Of a stretch of DNA of 64,000 bases, positions 44,420 to 54,125 are shown piece after piece; position 1 is the first letter of the stretch; each line of letters starts with the position of its first letter. The position numbers and the translations under genes are program-made. Source of the DNA: an uncultured Pseudomonadales bacterium (lineage in GTDB: Bacteria; Pseudomonadota; Gammaproteobacteria; Pseudomonadales; Azotimanducaceae); assembly GCA_951813515.1 (NCBI GenBank), contig OX638346.1, positions 1,047,617-1,111,616 of the forward strand. The letters are read 5' to 3'. The notes beneath the pieces are model-generated. The model was not told the origin of the DNA and searched no databases. It worked only from the letters and a program-made list of their open reading frames with translations.

Positions 44420-46285
44420 ATGATCGGGAACGAGGGTCCAGGGCCGCGTACCGTTGTGCGCTTCGCCGGCGACTCGGGCGACGGCATCCAGGTGCTCGGA
44501 GGTGAATTCGCGAAGGCGGTCGCCATGGAGCACCACGACCTGTTGACGCTGCCCGATTTCCCCGCCGAGATTCGCGCGCCCGCAGGTTCCACCTTCGGCG
44601 TGTCGGCGTTTCAGATTCAGTTCGGCGGAGACGGCGTACTCACCCCCGGCGATGAGGCAGATGTGCTGTTCGCGTTCAATCCGGCAGCGCTCAAGACCAA
44701 CCTGGATACCCTGAAAAGGGGCGGCGTGATCGTCGTTGACACGGACGCATTCTCCCCGCGCAACCTCAAACGCGCGGGCTACGCCGTGAACCCGCTGGAA
44801 GACGGCTCCCTCAGCGAGTACCGGCTCATGTCCATGGCTATCACGCACCTCACGGCGGAGGCGGTCGCACCCACAGGCGTCGGCAGAAAACAGGCGGGAC
44901 GTGCGAAGAACTTCTGGTCCCTAGGCTTGAGTCTCTGGCTCTTCGGCGGCGACCGGGCGCCCACAATCCAGTGGATCGAAAGCAAGTTCTCCTCCATGCC
45001 GGATGTCGTGGCATCGAATGTCGCGGCCTTGAACGCCGGCCACGCCTATGGCGAAACGATGGAACTCGACGCGGGAGACGCCGCCCTCGGCGTCAACGCC
45101 GAACTCCATCACGGGGTGTTTCGGACCATTACCGGTACCGACGCGATGGGCCTCGGGCTGGCGGCCGTCGCCGCACTGTCGGGACTGAAACTCACGTATT
45201 CCTCCTATCCCATTACGCCGGCATCGGCGCTTCTGCATTTCCTTGCCTCGCTCAAGGGCCGGGGCATCGTCACATTTCAGGCCGAAGACGAGGTGGCTGC
45301 GATCACCGCGGCCATCGGGACCTCCTATGCGGGAGGGCTCGGCGTGACCGCCAGTGCCGGGCCGGGGCTGTCGCTGAAGACAGAAGCGCTGGGGCTTGCC
45401 GTCGCGGTGGAACTGCCGCTCCTCGTCATCGACGTACAACGCGCGGGACCGTCCACCGGCATGCCCACTAAACCCGAGCAGGCCGACCTGAATCTCGCGC
45501 TCTACGGTCGCCACGGCGAGGCCCCGCTGCCCGTGCTTGCGCCCGCCACGCCGTCGGAGTGCTTCCGCATCATGATCGAGGCCGCGCGGATCGCCACGAC
45601 CTACATGACGCCGGTCATCGTCCTGTCCGACGCCTATATCGCCAATGCCGCAGAACCCTGGGAATTGCCGGACACCGACGCGCTGCCTCCCATCGCGCCC
45701 GCATTCCGATCGGACCCTGCCGGTTTCGAGCCGTTCACGAGGGATCCCGAGACCCTGGCGCGGCCATGGGCCAAACCCGGGACGCCAGCGCTCGCCCATC
45801 GCATCGGCGGCCTGGAGCGCGCCGATGGCAGCGGCAACATCTCTTACGACCCCGAAAACCACCAGCGCATGACCGACCTGCGCGCGGAGAAGATCGCGCG
45901 GGTGGCGGAACAGGGTCTCGAACACGAAATAGACAGCGGTGCCACCAGCGGTGATCTGCTGGTAATCGGCTGGGGTTCCACCTACGGCGCCATCGAGGAC
46001 GCCGTGAGTGGACTGACACGCGCCGGTTTCTCCGTTGGCCATCTGCACCTGCGGCAAATCTGGCCGCTGCCAGCCAACCTCGGTGCGATCCTCGCCCGTT
46101 TCGGAAACGTCGCCGTGGCGGAGATGAACCGCGGCCAACTCGCGCGCCTCATCAGGAGCGAGTTCCTCGTGGACGCCAGGAGCATCACGCAGACCAGCGG
46201 CCAGCCATTCAAGGTCGGGACCATCGAAGCGGCGTTGCGCGACCTGCTCGACGGCCTCCCCCGACCGAGGAGCCAGATCGGATGA
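44420..46285 (+). CDS. korA: 2-oxoacid:ferredoxin oxidoreductase, fused gamma/alpha subunit (KorA-type)
   Basis: A 621-residue subunit. The N-terminal gamma domain has VVRFAGDSGDGIQVLGGEF, and the alpha domain begins near GMGLG-type DAMGLGLAAVAALSGLKLTYSSYPITPAS with EDEVAAITAAIGTSYAGG, GPGLSLKTEALGLAV and QRAGPSTGMPTKPEQADL. It oxidises a 2-oxo acid such as 2-oxoglutarate to acyl-CoA with ferredoxin as acceptor. ATG 44420 overlaps the stop of a 9-codon frame that itself carries the only strong ribosome site (see findings). It overlaps korB by 4 bases. Confidence 0.92.
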   Translation: MIGNEGPGPRTVVRFAGDSGDGIQVLGGEFAKAVAMEHHDLLTLPDFPAEIRAPAGSTFGVSAFQIQFGGDGVLTPGDEADVLFAFNPAALKTNLDTLKRGGVIVVDTDAFSPRNLKRAGYAVNPLEDGSLSEYRLMSMAITHLTAEAVAPTGVGRKQAGRAKNFWSLGLSLWLFGGDRAPTIQWIESKFSSMPDVVASNVAALNAGHAYGETMELDAGDAALGVNAELHHGVFRTITGTDAMGLGLAAVAALSGLKLTYSSYPITPASALLHFLASLKGRGIVTFQAEDEVAAITAAIGTSYAGGLGVTASAGPGLSLKTEALGLAVAVELPLLVIDVQRAGPSTGMPTKPEQADLNLALYGRHGEAPLPVLAPATPSECFRIMIEAARIATTYMTPVIVLSDAYIANAAEPWELPDTDALPPIAPAFRSDPAGFEPFTRDPETLARPWAKPGTPALAHRIGGLERADGSGNISYDPENHQRMTDLRAEKIARVAEQGLEHEIDSGATSGDLLVIGWGSTYGAIEDAVSGLTRAGFSVGHLHLRQIWPLPANLGAILARFGNVAVAEMNRGQLARLIRSEFLVDARSITQTSGQPFKVGTIEAALRDLLDGLPRPRSQIG

Positions 46286-47268
46286 ACCAGGTCATCAAGC
46301 TGACGCCGAAGGATTTCGAGACGGACCAGGAAGTGCGCTGGTGTCCCGGGTGCGGCGACTACGCCATCCTGAAATCCATGCGCAAGACCCTGTCTGAAGT
46401 CGGACGCAACCCGGACGACGTCGTCGTGGTATCGGGCATCGGTTGCGCGGCGCGGCTGCCCTACTATCTCGAGACCTACGGATTCCACAGCATTCACGGG
46501 CGCGCGCCGTCGCTCGCGACCGGCATCAAGCTCGCCAATCCCGAACTCGACGTGTGGGTCGTCGGCGGCGACGGCGACTTTCTCGCTATCGGCGGCAACC
46601 ACCTGACGCACATCCTGCGGCGCAACGTCGATGTCAACCTGATCCTGTTCAACAATGCCGTCTACGGCCTGACCAAGGGCCAGTTCTCGCCGACATCCAT
46701 TCCGGGGACGCGCTCGCCATCGACTCCCGACGGTTCGGTCGACCCGCCGGTCAATCCCGCGACGCTGGCGCTCGGGGGCAACGGCAGTTTCGTCGCGCGC
46801 ACGGCGGACACCCTGCAGGACCACCTGCCCGAAGTTTTGCTCCGCGCCCACGCGTTTGTCGGCGCCGCCTTCGTGGAAGTACTGCAGAACTGCATCGTCT
46901 ACAACGACAACGCGTTCGGCGACCTGACCAGCAAGCGGCACCGGGCCGAGAACACGGTCATCGTGCGCCACGGCGAGCCCATGCTGTTCGGAGCGGACAA
47001 CGACAGGGGACTGATCTACGAACCGGTTCGCGGCGAGTTCCGCGTCACCGGCAATGCGAGCGAGGCAAGCTTGCACGACGAAACGAACTGGGCGCTCGCC
47101 GCAGCGCTCGCGCGCGTGAACGATCCGGACCTGCCCACGCCGCTCGGCGTCTTCTACTGCGCTCCGAGAGAGGACTTCGTCAGCGCCCGCGAAGACCTGA
47201 TCCCCTACACGCCGCTATCCCCGGGCGACCTGAAGGACTTGCTCTACACCGACAGTTGGCGCGCCTGA
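46282..47268 (+). CDS. korB: 2-oxoacid:ferredoxin oxidoreductase, beta subunit (KorB-type)
   Basis: A 328-residue thiamine-diphosphate subunit. CPGCGDYAIL near residue 21 carries iron-sulfur/TPP-associated cysteines. GIGCAARLPYYLETYGFHSIHGRAPSLATGIK and GGDGDFLAIGGNHLTHILRRNVDVNLILFNNAVYGLTKGQFSPTS are the TPP/Mg motif. The translational start overlaps korA (ATGA). With korA it forms the complete two-subunit enzyme, which can replace a 2-oxoacid dehydrogenase complex. Confidence 0.93.
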   Translation: MNQVIKLTPKDFETDQEVRWCPGCGDYAILKSMRKTLSEVGRNPDDVVVVSGIGCAARLPYYLETYGFHSIHGRAPSLATGIKLANPELDVWVVGGDGDFLAIGGNHLTHILRRNVDVNLILFNNAVYGLTKGQFSPTSIPGTRSPSTPDGSVDPPVNPATLALGGNGSFVARTADTLQDHLPEVLLRAHAFVGAAFVEVLQNCIVYNDNAFGDLTSKRHRAENTVIVRHGEPMLFGADNDRGLIYEPVRGEFRVTGNASEASLHDETNWALAAALARVNDPDLPTPLGVFYCAPREDFVSAREDLIPYTPLSPGDLKDLLYTDSWRA

Positions 47269-47365
47269 CCATTTGTTCTCGCACTCCATATGCAGTCCGG
47301 ACTAGGTCCGACCAAACCCTAAAGAGGCGCAGGTCCTATAACCCAGTCTGTGTAGCTTGAACGCC

Positions 47366-47623
47366 TCAATCTGGTCGATTGAGTTCGGCAATCGCCTGCG
47401 CGGGAGTTCCGAGCGTAACGAGGTCTCCTCGCCGTGCCGCGTTGATCGCCTCGATGGTCTCTTGGTTGGGAACCAGCGGATCGAAGGGTAGCTTGCCTTC
47501 CGCAGCGACCCGAACGAGCAGAATGCGCAGCGCCTCGGATATCGTAAGGCCTGAAGCAGCCAGGATGGCCGCAGCATCTTCCTTGATCGATTCTTCGAGC
47601 TCGGCATGAATCTTGACAGTCAT
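47366..47623 (-). CDS. RelB/DinJ-family antitoxin without a partner
   Basis: An 85-residue antitoxin-like protein. The ribbon-helix-helix part is MTVKIHAELEESIKEDAAAILAASGLTISEALRILLVRVA, typical of RelB/DinJ. The C-terminal tail (PNQETIEAINAARRGDL) is the toxin-binding segment. No toxin gene follows: the 97 bases downstream to korB are noncoding. It could be an orphan antitoxin or a solitary repressor. Confidence 0.8.
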   Translation of the reverse strand: MTVKIHAELEESIKEDAAAILAASGLTISEALRILLVRVAAEGKLPFDPLVPNQETIEAINAARRGDLVTLGTPAQAIAELNRPD

Positions 47624-47814
47624 CGCAACCCCGCGATCAACGCCACTACCGATGATTCTAACGCCAACAAGACCGCGCATTGAAAAGGTGAGACACCAGG
47701 AGCGAAACGGATCAGTTCATCCTCCAGTATCCGATGAAAGAGAGCGCACAACCTGCGATGCCACTCAGCACTTGCTGGAGCGGCATGGACTCAGAAAGGC
47801 GGTGTCGAATCTCC

Positions 47815-48966
47815 CTATAGCGTATCCAGATCAACCGGCATCCCGGTCCGGGAGGACTCGTAGATGCCCATGATGACTTCGATCGTGTTGACGTTGTCGC
47901 GACCGCTGCTGGTCGGCTCGGCGCCGGTCCGGCAGCATTCCGCGAAGTGCAGGATCTCGTTGACGAAGCCGTTGGCGGTGGCCAGACCCGTGCCCTCGGT
48001 CGACAGCGGCTCAAAGTCCGGTTGGAGCTTCCTTATGAACTCGTTCCGGCGCTCGGCGTCCCCGCGCATGAAACGTCGCATCTCCGCCGCGTGGGACAGG
48101 TATTCCTGTTCCTTTTCCGGTGACTTGAGGGAAACCATGAGGGTGCCGAAATGGGGCGTCGGCGTCTCGTCGCTTTCAACCGCCAGTTCGGCGTACAGGG
48201 TTCCCTCGCTGCCCATCAGGCAGTACGACCTGCCCTCGCGAGAAAGCGACGACTTTGCGAACACGTGCCCGACGGCGCCGGTCTCGAACTCGAGGGTTGC
48301 GGCGACCAGGTCTTCCGCCCCGGGCAGCTTGTCCGGCTGCAGGGTCTTGCAGATGCCATAGACGCGCTTCACGTCGCCGACGTAGTAGCGCAGCAGGTCG
48401 ATATGGTGGACCTGGGTGGTCATCATGACGCCGCCGCCCGCGTATTTCGGGTCCCGCATCCAATGCCCCCGACGTTCCATGCGACCGTATCCGCCCGCGA
48501 CCATGTGCGTACGCACCGCTTCGATCTGCCCCAGTTTCCCGTCCTCGATCAAGCGTTTCGCGGCCGCTGCTGTCCGCATGTAACGCAGGTGCTGGGCCAC
48601 CATCAGCGTCACCCCTGACTTGTCCGCGGCTTCGACCATCTCGCGGCAGTCCTGCACCGAGTTCGCCATCGGTTTCTCGACGATCACGTGCTTGCCGGCC
48701 TCGGCGGCGGCGATGGCGTGCGGCGCATGCAGGTCGTGCCTGTGACACAGGTCGACGGCTTCGATGTCGGCTTCCCGCAGCATCGTGTCCAGGTCCGTGT
48801 CGACCGCATCGGCGTTCGCTCTCTTCGCATACGCGCTTGCGGCGTCTTCGATGATGTCGCACACGGCCGTCACCCGTACCCGGTCGGCGTACTCCAGGTA
48901 GGCCGGGAGGTGCGAATTGGCGATGCCCCCGGCACCTACGAGGCCAACCTTCAATGGTTCCGACAT
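47815..48966 (-). CDS. Gfo/Idh/MocA-family oxidoreductase, second
   Basis: A 383-residue NAD(P)-dependent dehydrogenase. The Rossmann motif is KVGLVGAGGIANSHLPAY, followed by EAGKHVIVEKPMANS, and the substrate-domain signature is GGGVMMTTQVHHIDLLRYYVGDV with catalytic His. ATG 48966 is the first codon of homology. It is not close to the protein at 13855-14856 beyond family motifs. It is divergent from yejA across 81 bases. A role in sugar, inositol or amino-sugar oxidation is probable. Confidence 0.9.
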   Translation of the reverse strand: MSEPLKVGLVGAGGIANSHLPAYLEYADRVRVTAVCDIIEDAASAYAKRANADAVDTDLDTMLREADIEAVDLCHRHDLHAPHAIAAAEAGKHVIVEKPMANSVQDCREMVEAADKSGVTLMVAQHLRYMRTAAAAKRLIEDGKLGQIEAVRTHMVAGGYGRMERRGHWMRDPKYAGGGVMMTTQVHHIDLLRYYVGDVKRVYGICKTLQPDKLPGAEDLVAATLEFETGAVGHVFAKSSLSREGRSYCLMGSEGTLYAELAVESDETPTPHFGTLMVSLKSPEKEQEYLSHAAEMRRFMRGDAERRNEFIRKLQPDFEPLSTEGTGLATANGFVNEILHFAECCRTGAEPTSSGRDNVNTIEVIMGIYESSRTGMPVDLDTL

Positions 48967-48992
48967 GTTTCCGTTCCCTTTGCACGCGGCAT

Positions 48993-49020
48993 TTGTGGAC
49001 AAGGGAGAATAACCTATAGT
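48993..49020 (+). promoter_or_regulatory. Putative promoter of the yejA-like gene
   Basis: TATAGT at 49015-49020 (five of six match to consensus) lies 16 bases after TTGTGG (48993-48998, weak -35). This would start transcription about 20 bases before the YejA ATG. Confidence 0.4.
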
Positions 49021-49047
49021 GCTGGAGTCACCGGAGCTGAACACGGC

Positions 49048-50880
49048 ATGCGACTGTTGACGGCAACTCTCGCATTCGGCGCGACACTCGCCGTCGCGGC
49101 GCCCACGTACAAGCACGGCGTCTCGTTTTTCGGCGAGTTCAAGTACCCGCCCGATTTCGAGCACTTCGACTACGTCAACCCGGAAGCGCCCAAGGGCGGT
49201 ACGCTCGTGCTGGCGACCGGCGCCAACTGGAACTCCTTTACGCCCTACCTGCACAAGGGCATCTCGATCCCCGGGGTCCAGCATTCCATGGGGTCGCAAC
49301 CATTTCTCTACGATGGGCTGTTTGTTCCGGCGGACGACGAGATCGGCACGTTCTACGGCAACCTCGCCGAGGGAGTCATGGTCGCCGACGACTTCAGTTG
49401 GGTACGCATCCGGCTCCGGGGCGAGGCGCACTGGCACGACGGCGTGCCCATTACGGCGTCGGATGTGAAGTTCACGTTCGACCACATTCGCGAGAACTCG
49501 GGCTTCAATCTCCAATCGGCGTTCGGGATGGTCGACTCGGTGGAAGTCCACAACGAACGGGAACTGACATTCCATCTGCTCGACATCAATGGTCTGAACG
49601 CCGCCGTGGTCACGAGCATCGGCAAGATCGCGATACTGCCGGAACATTATTGGCGGGAGCACGACCCTACCAAGACAACGCTGACCCCACCGCTCGGCAG
49701 CGGCCCGTATCGCGTCAAGGAGTTCAAACAGTCACGCTATCTCCTGTACGAGCGCGTTCCCGATTACTGGGGCAGAAACCTCGGCATCAATCGGGGTCGC
49801 CATAATTTCGACTACATACGCTACGACTACTACCGCGACGGAACGGTGGTGCGCGAAGCGTTCCGCAAGGGACTGGTCGACTATCGACGGGAAACCGATC
49901 CGCGATACTGGTTCAACGGCTACGACATCCCCGCCCGCCACAAGGGCTGGATCGTGATGCGCCGGCACAACTTCCAGTACTACGTGGGATTGATGCGGGG
50001 CATCGTCATCAACGAACGCCGGGAAAAGCTGCAGGATCCTCGAGTACGAGAAGCGCTGACGCTGGCGTTCGACTACGCCTGGTACGGGCGCAACATCGCC
50101 CAGGGATTCCACAGCCTTCCTCGAAGCTACTTTGGCCCACCAGAATTCTCTGCGTTCGGCCGACCGAACGCCGCTGAACTCGCATTGCTGGAGCCTTATC
50201 GCGATGCGCTGCCGCAGCGCCTTTTCACAGAAGCGTTCGAAATGGGCCGGTCAGAGGGGATGGGACGCGACCGCGCCGGGCTATTGCAAGCGCGGGAGTT
50301 GCTCCGACAGGCCGGTTGGACGGTGCGCGATGGCATCCTCGTCAACGGCGCCGGCGAGCCGTTCACGCTCTCTTTTCTCATCCGGTCGGCCGGCGACCGG
50401 CGCCAGATCCTGCAGTACGTGGATCAACTCCGGCGGCTGGGATTCCAGACCATTGTTCGCATGGTCGACTCGGCGCAGTTCATCAACATCATGAAGGACT
50501 TCGACTATGACTTCTGCTTTGCCACGCTCGGCGTTGCCCAACCGCCGGGCGTCGAAGTCGTCTCCTACTGGCATTCGAGCAATGCCATGCTGCCGCAGAC
50601 GCGAAACCTCTCGGGCATTCAGAGTTCGGCGGCGGATGAAATGATCCTGCGCGTCCTCAACGCGCGCTCGCGCGACGAACTCTCGGCGGCGCAGAGAGCC
50701 CTTGACCGCGTTCTCCTCTGGAATTTCGACATGATCCCGCTCATGCAGGTGGAGGGGCCACACGTCGTCTACTGGGACAAGTTCGGTCGACCGCCGTACG
50801 ACGCCGAGTTTCGCACCAGCTTCCCTGCATCGTGGTGGTACGACGAAGAAAAGGCGGGGCGGATACCGGCGCCCGATTAG
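49048..50880 (+). CDS. yejA: YejA-like periplasmic peptide-binding protein
   Basis: A 610-residue extracellular solute-binding protein of family 5 (SBP_bac_5). It has a signal peptide (RLLTATLAFGATLAVAA) and the YejA-type sequence HGVSFFGEFKYPPDFEHFDYVNPEAPKGGTL, which distinguishes it from DppA/OppA. Further phrases are FLYDGLF, AHWHDGVPITASDVKFTFDHI, and LGSGPYRVKEF. YejA captures peptides such as microcin C for the YejBEF importer, whose genes lie 26 kb upstream on the other strand. ATG 49048 has no close ribosome site. It is immediately followed by an IS1634-type insertion. Confidence 0.9.
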   Translation: MRLLTATLAFGATLAVAAPTYKHGVSFFGEFKYPPDFEHFDYVNPEAPKGGTLVLATGANWNSFTPYLHKGISIPGVQHSMGSQPFLYDGLFVPADDEIGTFYGNLAEGVMVADDFSWVRIRLRGEAHWHDGVPITASDVKFTFDHIRENSGFNLQSAFGMVDSVEVHNERELTFHLLDINGLNAAVVTSIGKIAILPEHYWREHDPTKTTLTPPLGSGPYRVKEFKQSRYLLYERVPDYWGRNLGINRGRHNFDYIRYDYYRDGTVVREAFRKGLVDYRRETDPRYWFNGYDIPARHKGWIVMRRHNFQYYVGLMRGIVINERREKLQDPRVREALTLAFDYAWYGRNIAQGFHSLPRSYFGPPEFSAFGRPNAAELALLEPYRDALPQRLFTEAFEMGRSEGMGRDRAGLLQARELLRQAGWTVRDGILVNGAGEPFTLSFLIRSAGDRRQILQYVDQLRRLGFQTIVRMVDSAQFINIMKDFDYDFCFATLGVAQPPGVEVVSYWHSSNAMLPQTRNLSGIQSSAADEMILRVLNARSRDELSAAQRALDRVLLWNFDMIPLMQVEGPHVVYWDKFGRPPYDAEFRTSFPASWWYDEEKAGRIPAPD

Positions 50881-50945
50881 AAGGGGTCGGGCATCCGCCA
50901 ATCAGCCCGGTCGGGCATGGCTCCTCCCGGTTTGCGCTTTCCTAG

Positions 50946-52961
50946 CCCGACTTCGACAACTCAGGGTGTTTTCGGGCTGATTTGGCGGGATGCCTCCCCG
51001 TAAGCGTTTGTTTTCATTGGGCGGGACGTTGCGCCGGGCGCTGTAGTGCCGACCTTGGTCCTTGACGGGCGGGCGCATTCGGGCAGGCTATCCGTCCATG
51101 TTCGTGCGCGCCAAGAGACGCATCGAGGACGGCAAGGAGCACCGCTACTGGAGCGTGGTGGAGAACTGCCGCAACCCGGACGGCCGCGTCGCGCAGCGCC
51201 AGGTGCTGTACCTGGGCGAGATCAACGACAGCCAGCGGGCGGCGTGGTGCCGGTCGGTGGAAGTGCTGTGCGGCGGGTCGGGGCCGAAGCAGGTGGCGCT
51301 GTTCCCGGCGGACCGGGAGGCGCCGGAGCTGGACTGCGAGGTGGTTCGGATCGAGCTCGGGGCTCTGCGGCTGCGCCGCGCGCGCCAGTGGGGGGCGTGC
51401 TGGCTGGCGCTCGTGCTGTGGGAGCGCCTGGAGCTGGACCGGTTCTGGCGACCGCGGCTGCCGCCGAGCCGGCAGGGCACGCGCTGGCTGGATATCCTGA
51501 AGACGCTGGCGTGCTACCAGCTGATCGATCCGGGCAGCGAGTGGAGGCTGCACCGGCACTGGTACGAGCACAGCGCCATGGGGGATCTGCTGGGCCGGCC
51601 CGCGGAGGTGGTGGGCGGCCACACGCTGTATCGGTGCCTGGACAAGCTGGCTGTGCACAAGCGCGCGTTCTTCTCGTTTCTGCGGGAGCGGTGGGAGACG
51701 CTGTTCGACGCGCGCTTCGACGTCCTGCTCTACGACCTGACGTCCACCTATTTCGAGAGCGACCCGCCGTTTTCGGACAAGCGCCGGTTCGGTTACAGCC
51801 GGGACAAGCGCTCGGACTGCGTGCAGGTGGTGATCGCCCTGGTGGTGACGCCGGAGGGCTTTCCGCTGGCCTACGAGGTGATGCCGGGCAACACCAGCGA
51901 CAAGACCACGCTGGCGGACTTCCTGGAGAGGATCGAGGCGCAGTACGGGCGGTCCGAGCGGGTGTGGATCATGGACCGGGGCATTCCGACCGAGGAGACG
52001 CTCGCGGCCATGCGCGCGGGAGATCCGCCCGTGCGCTATCTGGTCGGCACGCCCAAAGGCCGCCTGACGCGGCTGGAGAAGTCGTTCGCGGGGCTGCCCT
52101 GGCGCGAGGTCCGCGAGTCGGTCGAGGTGAAGCTTCTGGCCGAGGACGGCGAACTCCACATCCTGGCCCAGAGCCGCGCGCGGATCCTGAAGGAGCGCGG
52201 CATGCGCCGGCGCCGGCTGAAGAAGCTCTGGCGGCGCCTGCGCGAGTTGCGCGCGCAGTCGCTGAAGCGCGACGAGCTGCTGCTGAAGCTCGGCGCGGCG
52301 AAGAAGGAGGCGGGGCGCGCGTATCACCTGGTCGAGATCCGCCTGCCCGAGGCGGGGCAGGCCGTGACCCCGGAGACCTTCGCGTTCGCGCTGCGGCGCG
52401 ACCGGCTGCGCCGGGCGCGGCGCCGCGAGGGCCGCTATCTGCTGCGCTCGAACCTGGCCGGAGAGGACCCGGAGACGCTGTGGCGCTACTACACGCGGCT
52501 CACCGAGGTCGAGCAGGCGTTCAAGGAACTCAAGCACGATCTCGCCATCCGGCCGGTGTTCCACCAGAACGAGGAGCGGATCGAGGCGCACATCTTCGTC
52601 GCCTTCATCGCCTACTGCCTGCACGTGACCCTGAAGAACCTGGCGCGGCCGCGCGCGCCGGGACTGACACCCCGCGCCGTGTTGGAGAAGTTCGCCACGA
52701 CGCAGATGGTGGATGTCCATTTGCCGACCACCGACGGGCGGCATCTCGTGCTGCCCCGGCGCACCGACCCGACACGCGACCAGCAACTGCCGCTTCATCA
52801 ACTCGACCTGAAAATGCCGGAGCAGCCCCCGCCCCGAATATCGACCTGACCCGGCTCGCGCGACTCATCCCCGTCGGCACCTTGTAGTGCCGACCTTTTG
52901 CATCCGTCCACCTTGAATCAATGACTTGCGCGCCGAAAACCGCTGAGTTGTCGAAGTCGGG
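50946..52961 (+). mobile_element. IS1634-type insertion sequence, copy 1
   Basis: A 2016-bp element with 19-bp terminal inverted repeats (CCCGACTTCGACAACTCAG at the left; its complement at 52943-52961), flanked on both sides by CTAG (50942-50945 and 52962-52965). One transposase gene fills it. It is much GC-richer than its flanks. An identical-looking copy in opposite orientation lies at 55354-57369. Confidence 0.93.
51098..52849 (+). CDS. IS1634-family DDE transposase, copy 1
   Basis: A 583-residue transposase from ATG 51098 (an ATG-like start at 51062 adds 12 residues). The catalytic regions are LLYDLTSTYFES (Asp), WIMDRGIPTEE (Asp) and YYTRLTEVEQAFKELK (Glu, with the Y-R-E-K signature of IS4-type enzymes). 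The C-terminal IEAHIFVAFIAYCLHV closes the domain. It is uninterrupted, so it could be active. Translation is identical to the second copy. Confidence 0.93.
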   Translation: MFVRAKRRIEDGKEHRYWSVVENCRNPDGRVAQRQVLYLGEINDSQRAAWCRSVEVLCGGSGPKQVALFPADREAPELDCEVVRIELGALRLRRARQWGACWLALVLWERLELDRFWRPRLPPSRQGTRWLDILKTLACYQLIDPGSEWRLHRHWYEHSAMGDLLGRPAEVVGGHTLYRCLDKLAVHKRAFFSFLRERWETLFDARFDVLLYDLTSTYFESDPPFSDKRRFGYSRDKRSDCVQVVIALVVTPEGFPLAYEVMPGNTSDKTTLADFLERIEAQYGRSERVWIMDRGIPTEETLAAMRAGDPPVRYLVGTPKGRLTRLEKSFAGLPWREVRESVEVKLLAEDGELHILAQSRARILKERGMRRRRLKKLWRRLRELRAQSLKRDELLLKLGAAKKEAGRAYHLVEIRLPEAGQAVTPETFAFALRRDRLRRARRREGRYLLRSNLAGEDPETLWRYYTRLTEVEQAFKELKHDLAIRPVFHQNEERIEAHIFVAFIAYCLHVTLKNLARPRAPGLTPRAVLEKFATTQMVDVHLPTTDGRHLVLPRRTDPTRDQQLPLHQLDLKMPEQPPPRIST

Positions 52962-52965
52962 CTAG

Positions 52966-54121
52966 CGTCAGACGTCAACCTTGAGAGCCATTCACGTCAC
53001 TCTCATCCGTCACGAAGCTGCGTACTATGAGAATCGCCGTTGTGTTGTCTTCGATGACAGTACCAAGGACCAGAAGCAGCGGGCTGTCGGACGAAGCGCC
53101 AACGCTGATTGCCTCTTCGGAGCAGGCGTCAACCTTTAGCGCCTGGGATACTCCGCCTCCATCTCCTCAACGATTTCCGCCCCGCGCGAGGTCGCGCCGG
53201 CGGTCTCGGCAAGAACCTCTTTCACCGACATCGAGGAGGAGCCGGACCCTGCCCTCCGCTCCATCGCCGAAGCGGCGACTCTGAGCGGGCAACTCCGGGC
53301 CGTCCAACCGAACGCCCATGTCGATGCGCTCAGAGGACCCGCAGGGCCTCCAGCGCGTCGTTTGCGCACACCTACCAGAACAAGCTCGTATCGAGAGAAC
53401 GTCCTCTCTGCCGGTCTTTCGCTCGTAGAGCACGCGCAATTTCTCGCCGAACGACTAGCCGTCATCAGACAATTCCCTCGTAGGCATAGCAACATACGCG
53501 CAGCATTTGCCCGCGTCGGCTTCCGGTGCTGGCCGGTAAGCCGCCCAGACGCAGACCGTGTCATACCGGGCGGCCAAGCCGTCCACAAATTCGCGGGTCA
53601 GAGCCGCTCCACCTGCCTCGCCAAGCACGTGCGGCAGGGCAAGATGAACGTCGCGGAACAAGCAGGAGTTCTTGCGTTTTTCCGCAATCTCCACAGCGTC
53701 GACGCATGCATGCCTGCGCACCATCGGTGATTGGCGTTTGCCGCAATGCGCTCCTCCCCTTTTTATGACGCGTTCTGCGAATTGCGGGATGTTGCTTCGC
53801 ACGTTGGTCAGCGGACAGGGAAGCGGGGTTGCGAGACTGTAAGACAGGGAAGCCGCAACGGAATCGCCGCAGCTTCTGCCGTACACCTTGATTGAAAGAC
53901 TACCCGGGGCCATTGAATGAGAGTGTAGCGAGAGGGGGCAACCATTTCGATAGCCTCGTCGCCGAAGTGATGGCGCGGCCGCCATGCAACCGCGTCCGGC
54001 ACGTGTTCTGGATCATGCGCAAGAATGCGTCTATCCAGCGCTGCGTCGACCGCTTCGCGCCAACAATGGACCGTCGTCCCAGTGCTCCCCACGCCCGTTG
54101 GCTGAATCAGGTTAAGTTCTA
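52966..54121. other. Degenerate spacer between insertion sequences
   Basis: About 1150 bases between the first IS1634-type copy and the IS5-type element. Short frames in several phases carry hints of former coding, for example a minus-strand run near 53700-53455 (KRKNSCLFRDVHLALPHVLG) and a frame near 53440-53360 (LRVLYERKTGREDVLS). None is an intact gene and none matches a family I recognise. It is probably decayed accessory DNA. Confidence 0.5.
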
Positions 54122-54125
54122 CTAA

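Noticed and set aside
47302..47607. A toxin gene overlapping or following the RelB-like antitoxin
   Set aside because: The only frame is out of phase with the antitoxin, lacks RelE/YafQ motifs and a start with a ribosome site.
51014..52887. Very long open frames opposite or out of frame with the IS transposase
   Set aside because: They are GC-driven shadows full of Arg, Ala and Gly; the DDE motifs are only in the 51098-52849 frame and its inverted copy.
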